From Takakia lepidozioides (lineage: Eukaryota; Streptophyta; Takakiopsida; Takakiales; Takakiaceae), in NCBI GenBank assembly GCA_030704615.1, contig CM060733.1:20582001-20646000 (forward strand): a stretch of 64,000 nucleotides of DNA, written 5' to 3'. Positions 1 to 11,466 of the stretch are shown here, one piece after another. Within the stretch, counting starts at the first letter, position 1; each line of letters starts with the position of its first letter. Under the pieces are notes generated by a model. That model was not told the DNA's origin and searched no databases. It was given only the letters and a program-made list of their open reading frames with translations. A program made the position numbers and the translations under genes.

Positions 1-974
1 AATTAACCGTCTGCCATTAGAATTCAGCTCGTCCTCACCAAAAGGTCCAATGATATCGTCCTGATGGATCCCTTTGCCCACCCAGGCATTGAAGTCCCCC
101 AATAGTACCACCTGACCTTTGGCAAGGAACGAAGCACAGTCCAGCTTCAAAACTTGTGAGGCCTTGTCTGCGTCAGCACACAGGGTCCCCTCTGTGGGCA
201 TGTAAACACAACGGACAAAGAGGTCCAGCAGAGTACTCATGCCGCCCTTCAAATTCAGTTTTAGCCAGATACTATGCTCGTACCTCAAACCCTTGTTGAT
301 AATTTCACAATTGTCAAACAAGAAATCACGGACGAACTTATTTGAGATTGAATTGATGCGGGACTCTATTAGAAGCACTTTTGGTCATTGCAACCTTCAA
401 CGTACCCCTGTTATCAAGTCTCGAGATGGTACCATTAACCATGAAATCCAAGCCTAAGGTAGAGCATGTAGTTTTAAAGGACACATCGTCCATCCTGGGA
501 TTCACCCCAAAAACTACACATGAAGCCCTAGATTTGGCATAAGTAACCAATTCCCAGGGATCACCCTGAGGAGTGTTGATGTTGATAGGAGCTAAATTTT
601 TCATTGTTTTCGCAGGCCATAAGTTTAAGCACAGGAACCAACCCGAGCCCAAGTGCCGAGTATGCTAGACAGAGCATACGACTGCCCAATTTGGGCGGAG
701 GGGCTGCCCCCAAGCGGTAGGAGTCCGCTTGTTACCATTCAGAGATCACACTCCAGGGAGTTACAGGGAATGGCCCGTGTAGGCATATTCTAAAGATGGA
801 AAAGCCCCAAGCTTTCCAACTAAATCCAATGCACTACCTTACCTGAAGCAAAACGCTTAAGGTCGAAACAAACAAGGACACGAGGTCAGAAGGCCGGCAT
901 TTAGTGACAGAGACATTAATGTACTCCCGTTTCAAGTCCACCCAATGTCAATAGGCTTCCTAGAGGACAGGGAG

Positions 975-1020
<46 letters not shown>
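1..1020 (-). mobile_element. LINE copy A, 5' end, minus strand, internally deleted, cut by window edge
   Basis: Reverse-strand sequence matches the 5' leader and N-terminal ORF of the LINE at 26985-31813 almost base for base. Read on the minus strand it starts with a (TC)n tract (complement of the GA tract at 979-1021), continues through the same leader (about 970-650) and the first part of the protein (652-338), then jumps into the endonuclease region. About 0.79 kb, corresponding to 27650-28442 of the other copy, is missing; both sides of the junction share a few bases around GTTCGTCC. The deleted part includes the three 141-bp repeats. The element runs off the window start, so its 3' end is unseen. 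It is a defective copy. Confidence 0.9.

Positions 1021-1021
<1 letters not shown>
979..1021. repeat. (GA)n microsatellite at LINE 5' boundary
   Basis: About 20 uninterrupted GA units. On the LINE strand this is a TC tract directly before the element's first shared leader bases, and the copy at 26985 begins with the same kind of tract, so it probably belongs to the element's 5' end. Confidence 0.9.
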
Positions 1022-1024
<3 letters not shown>

Positions 1025-1427
1025 GAAATGAAATAGGGTTTGGTTGTTTGTTTCTCCCTTGGCACCTAAGGTGATATTAGTTGTCCTCCGCATACATATC
1101 CAGCACACCAGAAAGAGAAGAAAGCTCTTTGAACTTACTTGAAGCATCTTGTATTTCCGAGGGTGCAGCATCATTCATACTCAGGATGGACACGGTTGCC
1201 TTACCAAATGTGTCAGCTCTGCTGTTGCCTCTTCCTTGGCCTCTTCCTGTCCACCCAACCATGACACGTACCATGAAAAACTCACTTGACATTTCTATCC
1301 CACTCTTCTTATTGAGTAAACCAGAAACAATAGACAATCATGTAGCCAAGTGCTACGCGATGAACATCTGTAGAATCTAACAAGCGAGGACTGGATAAAA
1401 ACAGAGATAAGAATGCGTACGTTGCCA

Positions 1428-1675
1428 ATCCCTCTGTAGGTATACTAAACAGGGCAACTACCTCATAACGATACCTCAACCTGCATATAGGCTGATTTGA
1501 CCAGGTTTCTTTGTAAGTCATGCGATATACCTCTGGTGGTATACTAAACAGGGCTACTGTCTCATGACGATACCTCCGCATAAATATAGATTAATTTGGC
1601 CAACTTTTCTTGTAAAATGAAATACTATACCTCTGTAGATATATCAAACAGGGCTACAACCTAATGACGATACCT
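1428..1675. repeat. Three degenerate tandem copies of a ~98-bp unit
   Basis: A unit containing a CTCTG...GGTATACTAAACAGGGC core followed by a CTCAT(A/G)ACGATACCTC block occurs near 1430, 1529 and 1628. The copies are similar but not identical. No coding potential is seen. They lie just upstream of AT-rich sequence with TATACATATA runs (1800-1880). Confidence 0.7.
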
Positions 1676-1904
1676 CTACTAATATATATGTGTAGTATAT
1701 ATCTCTCCTTTAGGCTACGCGACTCATGTCGTGACTTAGGCCTTACCACAAGCAAAGGATGGACGGGCAGCAGGAATAGACGGGCCAGCATGTATATTCA
1801 GCTTATACTCTCGTATGTATATGTGTATACGATACATATACATATACATATACATGATAATATATTATATATATTATATACAAAACTGCGTTAAAAATTA
1901 TAGA

Positions 1905-2260
1905 TTACAATTCAATTGAATTGCAGTCAGCAATTCAATTGAATCACCAGTTGGCAATTCAATTGAATTGCAAATTAGGGTTAGTTCAATTGAATTGGCA
2001 TCTGATCAAGTGAATTGGCATCTGATCAAGTGAATTGCGCTGCATTTCACATCAAGGCCTTTTTGGAATTCCCTAGATCACCCCCTAAAAGTGTGCAATT
2101 CAATTGAATTGCCAATTCGCAATTCAATTGAATCGTGTGCCGACAATTCAATTGAATTGCAAATTAGGGTTAGTTCAATTGAATTGCGCACTTTTAGGGG
2201 GGTGATCAAGTGAATTGCGATGCATTTCACATCAAGGCCTTTTTGGAATTCCCTAGAGAG
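1905..2260. repeat. Foldback/palindromic repeat cluster
   Basis: The palindrome CAATTCAATTGAATTG or a close variant occurs about eight times (near 1909, 1931, 1955, 1985, 2096, 2120, 2143, 2174). A 55-bp segment at 2023-2077 recurs at 2203-2258 as a direct repeat with a 180-bp offset. An inverted pair (2076-2111 against 2176-2207) brackets the centre. No ORF fits. The layout suggests a foldback or MITE-like element, though no target duplication was identified. Confidence 0.75.
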
Positions 2261-2265
2261 GCCTT

Positions 2266-3840
2266 CTTCCAGCGCCATTATGCGAGCCTATGGAGTCCTC
2301 AGGTAAAGCGGATAAAGTAGCAGTATGTGTAGAGCTCGTGTGCTGCGAGAAGAGTGCTAGACCTAGGTATGCAAGGAAAAGCAGGTTGAGTGAGCCAAAA
2401 TACGCCATTCTTCTCTGCCCTATGTACTGGTATGGCAAGTGAAGAGAAAGCGGAACGGGATATCTGATGTGTGTGAAAAGAAACTATGTCTGCATGAATA
2501 ATTATAATGTCTGCATGAAGCTATGGCCCAACGAACACTTGACAGACCAAGACAGGGAGAGGGAGATAGAACTCGATAGTGGTTCAATGGAACTGGCACT
2601 GAAGTTTTGAGGGGATTAAAAGGGATTTACTGTTTCGTCCGGAGACACAGTTGAACATTCTTCATACCCAAATGCCATGCGAGAAGAGAGAGAGAGAGAG
2701 AGAGAGAGATGGTAGTTAAGGTCTCAATCATGTGGAAGAGAAAGAGAATGTGCGGGAAAAGAAGGGGGGACAAAGTGCAGGTCTGAAGACCAAGAAAGCC
2801 AGGGAGAGACGGAGCGTTACTGGCGTGTGATATGGGAGCAGGCAATCGAAGGTCATCAACTACCACAGCCTGTCACAAGACTGGAGTAGAGAATTGCTAA
2901 ACCAGATTAAGCGCTGGTAATATGGCCTATCTCGATCCAACTAAAACTAAATGTTTGTTCGTAAGCTTGTAGCTTCTACGAAAAACAATAGCCACACTCC
3001 AGGTGTTACACGGTGGCGGCTAGACTGGATCCTTTGGACTTCTGTCAGTAAGCATCCAGCACATTGGAAGAACAAGGAAAGCGAGAACTGCTAACTTAAT
3101 CCTGTTACCCTAGCTTGGGTCTGCCTTTTTGAGAAACTAATATGTAAACATGGCAGCACCAACAGAACCCCTATCTTCCAACACTGCGAGGTCAGAAGTT
3201 GCTATGAAAAAAACAGAAGAACCCCATCGAGCATTTTAACTCCACTAGTTCTAAAAACACAGGTTCATGACGAGCTGCAGACTTTGTTATACAACTCCCG
3301 AGGATGCTGGACAATCTGTGAGCCCTAATTATCCCACCGGTGGCTTGATGTGTTTTCTGTAATGCTGCAACGGAGGAGAGAATGATGCTGTTTGTGGGGG
3401 CGTTTGATTGAGCGGAGCTAGAAAGGACTCATGGGTTCCCCGGTTGATGAGGTTATTCGGTTTGGCTCCTACAACAAGTTTGCAGGTATGAAGATTGGTT
3501 TATCTATGAGCTGTTACTGACATCCATTGGGAGGACAATGGTGTCTCTTTGAACCCCTGACCTCAGCATCATTACCTTTCTTTCTTTGAGTCAGGCCGAA
3601 ATCGCTGAGTTCAACTATGGAGATCACAAAACGTCACCTCTGTCCACTCGGTTTCTTTCTTGTTCTTATAATCTGTTTTTCGCTTTCGCTATTCGTCAAG
3701 TCCTAGCTTGACAAGGGTTGTCGAAGGTTGGCCGTGTTTGTATGACTTGTATGTATGTGCAGGGATTAACGGTAATAAGGAGAACATGGGCAGAGAGAAG
3801 ATCTAACGACCGATAATAATTTTCGTAGCTTCACTGCGGA
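2266..3840. other. No gene seen
   Basis: No convincing coding exon on either strand. An (AG)n microsatellite lies at 2687-2710. The distal part probably contains the promoter of the mTERF gene that starts near 3855. Confidence 0.5.
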
Positions 3841-3854
3841 CCTTGGACCCTTGG

Positions 3855-6176
3855 ATGGAGAGAGATTTCTCTTATATTGCAGATTGTATCACTTCAACTC
3901 GAGTTGCCTCTAACGCTTCAATAGCGGTACTGGCAGGGATGATTTCTCTAGAATTGAGATATCCTAACGAGAACAACTGGCAGCACTTTCGGGGCGTGTC
4001 GATCACACCCCTCTCTCGCTCTCCTCAGCCTGTCATGGCTGCTTTACCCAAACTGTATGCTTCCGGTACTTCCCCAGCCCAATCATCTCTACCTGCATGC
4101 ACCATATATTGAAGACAGATTATTCTCTCATACTCCTTTCCCGAGTAGCAATCAGACATTGTGATTGTGCGTTCTTGGTGTAACTAGCATTGACCATGCC
4201 TCAGTCCCAGATTGATTGGCAAAATCGTTTTGTTGCCCACTTTGAAATCATCACACCGTTGCAATTTCTGATGCGTGTCTGCAGTGGGTGGACAGGGGTC
4301 AGTGGAGCTGACAATGGCATGCGAGAGAGAGGAAGCCAAGGCGGTTGTTCTGGAATTTTTGAGGGGCCGGGGTGTGAGTGCCCAGCTTGCAGCTAGGTCT
4401 GTGAACAAGGCGTCCCCATTCATTACACATCTGCTCGCCATTCTACAGTCACGCCATCACACACGATATATCACTGGTATTTGTCTCCTTATGCTTGAAG
4501 TCTAGAACTCTATAGTATGGACGCTGAAACTTTCTGCCCTTTATGTCATTCTGAGTAATGACTGTGTACCTCTATTGGCTGTGAGTATACCTGACCAGAT
4601 AAGTGACTTGATCTCTTTGCATTACGATAACCTTGCATTGCACCCAACAAATGTAGGTCACAATAGTTGAGGTAGCAATTGCAGACACCTGTTCTTTCTG
4701 AAGTTCTTTTGGTTTTCCTTCTCAGGAGACGCATGGCTAGTCATTGATCTTTTTGTGTTCTTTCTTCTGATGACTTCCTTTCTCAACCCTTCTATCTCAT
4801 GAGTGCAATCAAAATCCTTGACAATTCTGCCTGGGAGGTTCACATCTTGGTATTGAAAGCTTCACGATTGGTATCAGAAGCATTAGATCTCCGCAGAGGG
4901 GCCTTGTTGCATCCACCTTAGCAAGTCGTGAGCATTGCAGTAATTTCTGGACAAGTTCTGAAGGAGGTTTTTCATAAAAATCTTTTGATGCTTGGCAGGA
5001 AGGGAGTTAACGACAACTGAGATCAGGAGCACTTTGCTGCCATATTTAGAGAGCTTCGGGGAAATACACAACGCAGGAATAGTTGATATCTTTGTGAGCT
5101 TCCCAGACCCACCACCTCCTCGTACAGAGCTCATTGGCCTTCACGAAATTGACGAAGATCTAGACACCCTACTAACACTTACAGATATTAACATAGCAGA
5201 CTGTCCACAACTACATGCACATAAGGTTGATGGAAAGCTGCGGCCATCACTTGTGTATTTCCTCAAATTGGGTTTCCCACCTGAGCAGGTGGAGCGCTTG
5301 GTGTCTCGCTTTCCCACAATACTACGCTATAGTGTTACTGAGAAGATAGAGCCCGTTGTTGATCTGCTTTTGGGCATGGGTGTCCCTCTCCATGAGATTC
5401 CTAGAATCCTCCTCAAGAGGCCGCAGCTTTTTGGATGCAGTGTGGAGGAGAATTTGAAGCCCAGCGTTGTGTTCTTGGAGAAGCTTGGGGTTGAAAGACA
5501 CAGGTGGGGAAAAATTCTGGTGTCATTCCCCCATATGTTAACGTACAGTGAAACTAAACTGCAGCAGATTGTTGGATTTTTGTCAGAGATGGGGTTGTCT
5601 CCATCAGAAATAGGGAAGGTCCTCACCAAGTTTCCCCATGTTGTAGGCTACAGTGTGGAGGCAAAACTGAGACCACTGGCTAGTTACTTTCATGGCATTG
5701 GTATTTTAGATTTGAGAGTAGTGATTGTTCGCTCCCCACAAACTCTTGGCTTAAGTCTAGAGTTGAACATCAAACCCACTATCCAGTTCTTCCTAGAACT
5801 GGGGTTCACCGATGATGAGTTTTCCAAACTCGTGACTCGATTTCCTCAGGTTCTAGGACTACATGTTGAGAATAATATTCGCCCCAAGTGGGATTATTTC
5901 AGGGAAATGAACCGTTCGATTTTGGAACTGGTGGAGTTCCCTCAGTATTTTGGGTATAGTTTAGAGCACAGGATACAGCCTAGGCATATGGTACTACTGT
6001 CCTACAGAATTGTGTGGAGTTTGAACCGAATGCTAAGTTCTACTGATATTTCATTCAATCGTCAACTGGAGAAAGACAGTAAGCTTTTGACACTTGAAGG
6101 TGGGCAGATTGCCAAACATTGCCAAGGTGTTTCTTCGGCCAGAGAACATCCGGAGCAATTTGTTTCTCCTAAATGA
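3855..6176 (+). CDS. mTERF-family organellar protein, three exons
   Basis: Plant mTERF proteins are organelle-targeted helical-repeat proteins that bind nucleic acid and act in transcription, splicing or ribosome biogenesis. Exons: 3855-4065, 4285-4476, 4999-6176; phases agree (1,1) and give about 526 residues. Exon 1 is a basic, Ser/Thr-rich presequence. Exon 2 carries the short N-terminal helix region before the repeats (VVLEFLRGRGVSAQLAARS). Exon 3 holds about seven mTERF repeats, each with the hallmark LxxLGFxxxxxxxLxxRFPxxLxxS pattern (for example LVSRFPTILRYSV, ILLKRPQLFGCSV, VLTKFPHVVGYSV) and the usual ending SLNRMLSSTD. The exon 2-3 junction is well supported. Exon 1 is chosen by phase, targeting character and a GT donor, and is less sure. 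The subfamily was not assigned. Confidence 0.9.
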
Positions 6177-9108
6177 AGTTTGGATGTTGGGGAGTCCATC
6201 ACTTGTTTGCCCATACAGGGCTTCTGTTTCATAGTGTGTTTACTTGTTCAGGTGAAGGTTCTTTTATATCTCCCCTCCCTCCCTCTTCAAACTCTCTCAC
6301 TGTCTAAATTGTTTTGATCTCGTCAGAGGAAACAAGGTAAAAGAAGCAGACATTGGTCCAGACAATGCTTTGCCCAAAAAACAAAGCATGTTGTGGAGGA
6401 ACTACGTGCTTGCTGAATGGTTAAAAGCACAGCAAGAGACATACTGAATTGTGCTGAAGCATTGATGTAAATCAGAATGTGACACCGCAGATATAGTCAT
6501 ACATAGGACTGCAGTACTGTATCTCTTTTATACCAGCCACTTCGACTGTGGACGGTTTCCGACCAACACTCACAGAGGGTGGAATGAAGAACAGACAGTT
6601 TGTCAGAAAAGCTTACAAAACAACACACAGGAAGAAGGGAACTGGCATGGTGGCATATGATCCACCCCAAAAGCTGCTCAGAGAATCGACGAAGAGATAT
6701 GTCATGAAAGCAAGAAAGAGCACCGACTGAGCTGTCTTACCATGAAAAGACACTAGATACATACAACGAGCGTCGTCCTCACTATTCAATCTGAACACCA
6801 CGACCAAGAAAAACTTACCACCTGACAGTATGGGGCTTTTGCAGTTTACCTTTCACCCACTGGCAGGGAGATGGCGTATCCCTATGCACTTCTCTTTTTC
6901 TACAACGAAAAACCTCTTTCACAGCGCCTCTGAAGTCAGTCAGATGGGTACCCTGCATCCTCCCATCACAACATGATAAACTCATCCGCTACATTAGCTG
7001 GCCGGGAGGGTGTTCGGCTGGATCTGTGTAGCATAAACTTGACTAGTTAATGGGATGGATCAAAGCTCGCTGAACTCATTATTTGAATGTTTTGTTGGAA
7101 GTAATTATAGAAGACAGAGTCTCTCTAAGGCCAAAGGTTTAGAAGTCTAAGAGACTATCTTGTTTAACTCACCTTTGGAAGGTGGATGGTCACCATAGTG
7201 GAAGTGGAAGTGACCAAGTAGGACTTCCTAGAGACCTTCTTGTACAAGCTCGGGGGTGAAGCCACTAGTCTAAGTGTAAGAGTACGATGGTGGCTTCTAT
7301 GGTTAGGAGGAGAGCTTTAGTTATACTTTAGTCTAAGACGTTAGTTTTTGTTCATGTTCTTGCTCAATTCTAACATGTTTTGCATTCAGGTCCTCTAGTA
7401 GCCTCCTAGTACCTCTCCGGGTGACATACCATGGATATTTGTAGCTCATCAGTTGTAAGGGGGACTTGAAGATGATGCCCATTAGAAACTTTGGCTCATC
7501 TAAGACAATCCTCCAAGTTTGCTGTTGCCTCTGGCAAAGGACTGTAGCATCCGTTACAGAACAACGGAAGCGTACCTTTGAGGCGTTTCTAGCACAATCC
7601 ACCCGTACATGAGAAAATCACTTCGGATCCCCGGGAATCCTCTGATAACCCGTACAATATTAGACAAGGAGGTGAATCTGTGGGCGGTCCGTCCTCCTGA
7701 ATCAGTGTTACTGAGAAGAACCAGCAGCGTGATGGTTGGAACCAATTCTCTGGACAAAAATCAGCGATTAGACCTCTGCAGTGTGCATGCATGCAGCCCA
7801 AGTGAAATGGAGTTATGCACTTCAAATTGGTCAATTGGAAGAACAAGTTAGAAGCTAGTTAGCCTAGACACCAGGGGCCAAACGCAAACAGTTTGTGATG
7901 AGCAGGGCAGCAATATTCATCATGTACTTAGCCAGTTTAGGATAAGTCAGCTACTAGTAAGGTCTGAATGTAACAATCGCTTCATCATCTGAATAGACAC
8001 TCGAGACAGGTCGAACAGGCTACATGAAAATTGTGGCTCTATTTTGCGGAGACCCAGAGAGCGTGAGGAGAGATTACATCGATCGTGATTACGAAGGTAA
8101 GGACACTCCTCCAGGACGCCTTCAAACCAGAGCGAAATTGTGCGTTGTGCAAGTGAGAGGGACCGGGAGACAGAAGAGGGGAATATCAACATCTCGTCAG
8201 CAGCTCCCTCGTTCCTGCTTGCATGCTTCAAATCGGCAATGTGAGCAGATTCACACACGAGCAAGAAGTTTGCAGAAAAAGAACTTGCACCCCACTTTAC
8301 ACCTCACACCCGCTTTCCATTGTTCTTGTCTTGTCTGCGTCTGTCCACGCCATGACATACTTTTGGAGGAGAGACGATCATCACCACGGCCAGCTTGGTC
8401 CGATTCAGAGTTTGCATGGCCACCATAGCTGGGTTCCCAAGTTATCCATTTCTAACTTTGGGTGGTGAACCCAAATTCTTTTCCGTGGCCATGGAAATGC
8501 CTAAAAGTGTCCACTTCTAAATTGGTGAACCAGACTCTGGAGTCAATTTTAAGCTTGATGAGGTAATGAAATGGAAGCCTTGGACTAATGGTCACAGCAA
8601 TCCATTGACTACTGAAATAATTTTAGCAGCACTGCAGGGGCTTGATCATGCAGGTCCACCATTGTCCGAGGGGTTATTTTCTTCTTGTTCACCATATTTT
8701 ATTTTTCCTGGTAAGATAGGTGATGCAAAGCAAAACACCGCACATGCATGTGTCTTGTTACAGAATTGATGTGTGCTGGTATCCATCTGCAAGCCACGCT
8801 GACACACAAAAATCACTTATTCTAGGTGTAGATCGTTGCTATCACAGATACAGTACCCATTGGCTCATGCAGTACCAGTTCAGTGACAATCGCAGTCTAG
8901 ATTGATACGGTCTCTCACAACATATGCCACAAGTGACATTGAGCATGGGGTATTGAGGGTGAGTGAGAGACACAGAGAGGAAAAAATAAACAAGTGGCTT
9001 AATCAACCATATGAGCCTCAATGGTAAGCACTTAGACCCACACATGCCATCCTAACAATTGCAAATCCATAAGCAGAAGCAAAGCTCTCTACTTTGGAGG
9101 TGCTCATT
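6177..9108. other. No gene seen
   Basis: The 3' region of the mTERF gene followed by sequence with only short, unrelated ORFs on both strands. No recognised domain, RNA gene or transposon was found. Confidence 0.5.
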
Positions 9109-10723
9109 CTAGCTAATCTCTGAGTCTATGAGATTGGCATGGTCTGCTGGTTTTTCGATGTTGACATCCTCCCAATCTCCTGTTTCTGCATAGCCAACTA
9201 ACTCTTCAGTTTGTACCCTTACAAGAGAAAAAATATGTACTCATAATAAGAGCTTTCCATTTTCTTAGATTCCGTCGACACATTTCCCATTTTAATGGAT
9301 GGAGTGAAACATGAGCAGCAAAAGCAGGGGGCCCCAGGTGGAAGAGAGAATGAGAGACATGATGTACTCATTGGACTGTAGTTTTGTGCTGTGGACCCCA
9401 CATCCAGTTTGAACTGAACAGAAAAGAGGGGAGGGGGTCAAATGAGAGAACTACAATCACAGAGGGTTTCCCCAATAGTGGGAGTTACCTCAAGAGGCCC
9501 ACCTGGTCAGAACTGGTCAGATCTGCTCAGAAAGGTCTCTAGCACAGCATCAAATTCATGCAACATTTCTAGAGGGAGTTGAAACCTGGGAAGGAGAGAG
9601 CTTTTGGCAGTCTCTTGATACTCTGACACTGAGCCAAAAGAAGCGCAGCAGTAATGTTTCTGGCGCTTGCGAAGAGGGGATCACAATCAGGACGATACTC
9701 ACTCCACTAAAAATAGGTGCTCTCCTCACCTCTGTGCCCACAACTGGAGCGTAAGGATTTCATTCTGTCTTGCTTTTCAAATACTTCTAAACATTAGCAG
9801 CCTACACTTCGTTCTATGAACTTCATTTCTGGGCCCACTTGTGAAGGCCCTTAAGTACCCCTTGTGACCCACTTATTTTCACAGGTTAGAGAGAAAAGAG
9901 GTGTGAAAGGGACAGATTGGAGATTTACTCATTAGATACCTTGCCACAGCTTTTATGTATGCAGACCCTGGTCCTAATTTGAAGGGAGCAAGAAAAGATG
10001 GACAGGGAAGCGGGGGAGGCTAGGGGGAGAAGGGAGGGATGAGGGCACTGTCGGTAGATTAGTACCTGTTACTTTCAAGGTCAAAGCCACAACAGCATCG
10101 TTCTCAACCTGCATAACAGTCAGAAGTTACTGTGGTACAATTTTGAAGCAATCAACCAATCACATCCTGAATTGTTGAGAAGGACACCAAGTGATGGTGA
10201 TCCTTGTTAACAGAGTTATAGGCTCCAATATCATCTTTGGGTCACAGCCTGTGTATTGGAGAGATGGCTTCCAAGACTGCCCCAGAACTGATAGCCAAAT
10301 ACACCTAGTCTCTATAATCTGCTCTGTGTGCGAGTTCAGAAGATGGATTACTTGGATCACATTTCTGTAAGCATGAAGTCATTGACGCCAGGTAATTGAC
10401 GATCTCTGCGAGAATTGAAGTGCAATTTCATAACCAAGAATTTTCCACACCTATTGCACTAACAGTTACGCTGTAGGGACCAGAGATAAGCACAAGGCTA
10501 CCATTCCACATTCTACCTTTCTACTGCCGGGAGGTCTCACCTTTTGGTCAGCAAGACTCTTTGCTTCATCCAGAATCGTCTGGGATGACACCAAAATGAG
10601 ACGTTGCTGGTCCACAGGAACGTCGCTGAGTGCCTGTAGTTTTTGTTTTGTCTCTAGTACCATCTCTGATGGATCACAGTGCAAAAAATAGGTAGTCTTC
10701 TTCCGCTTCACTCGAATAAACAT
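9109..10723 (-). CDS. Elongin-B-like ubiquitin-fold protein, three exons
   Basis: Exons on the minus strand: 10723-10541, 10108-10066, 9185-9109, joined in phases 0 and 1, giving a complete 100-residue protein ending in TAG. Residues 1-76 form a ubiquitin-like fold: MFIRVKRKKTTYFLHCDPSE, then the KQKLQAL helix and the DQQRLIL strand, with KVENDAVVALTLK completing the sheet. The tail ETGDWEDVNIEKP resembles plant Elongin-B-like ubiquitin superfamily proteins of about this length. In animals Elongin B bridges Elongin C and cullin ligases; the plant relatives are poorly studied. There is no terminal diglycine, so it is a fold-only member and not a conjugated modifier. An AG acceptor just before the ATG suggests a leader intron. 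Confidence 0.88.
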
Positions 10724-11466
10724 CGCCTGCCCGTCCAACAGCCCAAAAACAATTACACAAATGCGCACTCAGAAAAACTAAATAGAAAAATGCAGTTGAG
10801 ATGATTTTGGCATCTGATGGCAAAGCATACACTGAGCAAAATGGAGAGGTCTTTCTGTGTCGCCCAACCATAGATTATCGTGGTCCTGCCATATATCCCA
10901 CATCTGTATTCGCAGAGGGGCCTAACCAGAGTGCAGTGGGATGCAAACATGTTACCCGTCAAACGACGAAACAAGAGCGCACAAGGAGGCAAAACACAGC
11001 TACAATAATGACCTTGAGACTATGGCCAGTGGCTGCCCACAAGAGCGATGTACCCATCCCTGCGATCGCTCGCTGTAATGTACTGTAGAGTGTGAGTACC
11101 CGCCAGATTGAACATCCCGAAACAGCTCAAGGGCTTTTGAGCTACCAGATTATGCAACTCGACTCCCTAAACGAGATCGCCATAGCTCTCGCGCAAGGCC
11201 GAAGACAAAAGGATCACCGGGGGATTGCATATGGAAGTAAGGGCTAGAACTGCTCTTGTAGCCCCCTACCTTACCTGGATTGTGACGCAAATGGCTTGCT
11301 TCTGGTGCCCCACACCGTAGAGACAGACAAACAGAGAGAGGGAAGAACAGATTATCTTCACCCGATCCAACCAATCTCACGGTAACGTTTGCAACCACAA
11401 CATCCATTTCAAAACACACAAAATCACAGATTCAGAGAGGGAGGGGGGAGAAGGACAGAACAAACC
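10724..11466. promoter_or_regulatory. Shared upstream region of Elongin-B-like (-) and SURF1-like (+) genes
   Basis: The two neighbouring genes are transcribed away from each other from this 743-bp interval. It should contain both promoters and the 5' leader of the minus-strand gene. No TATA box or named element was identified with confidence. Confidence 0.45.

Noticed and set aside
338-652. Minus-strand ORF as an independent gene
   Set aside because: It is the N-terminal part of the LINE protein (same as 27397-27650) in a deleted copy.
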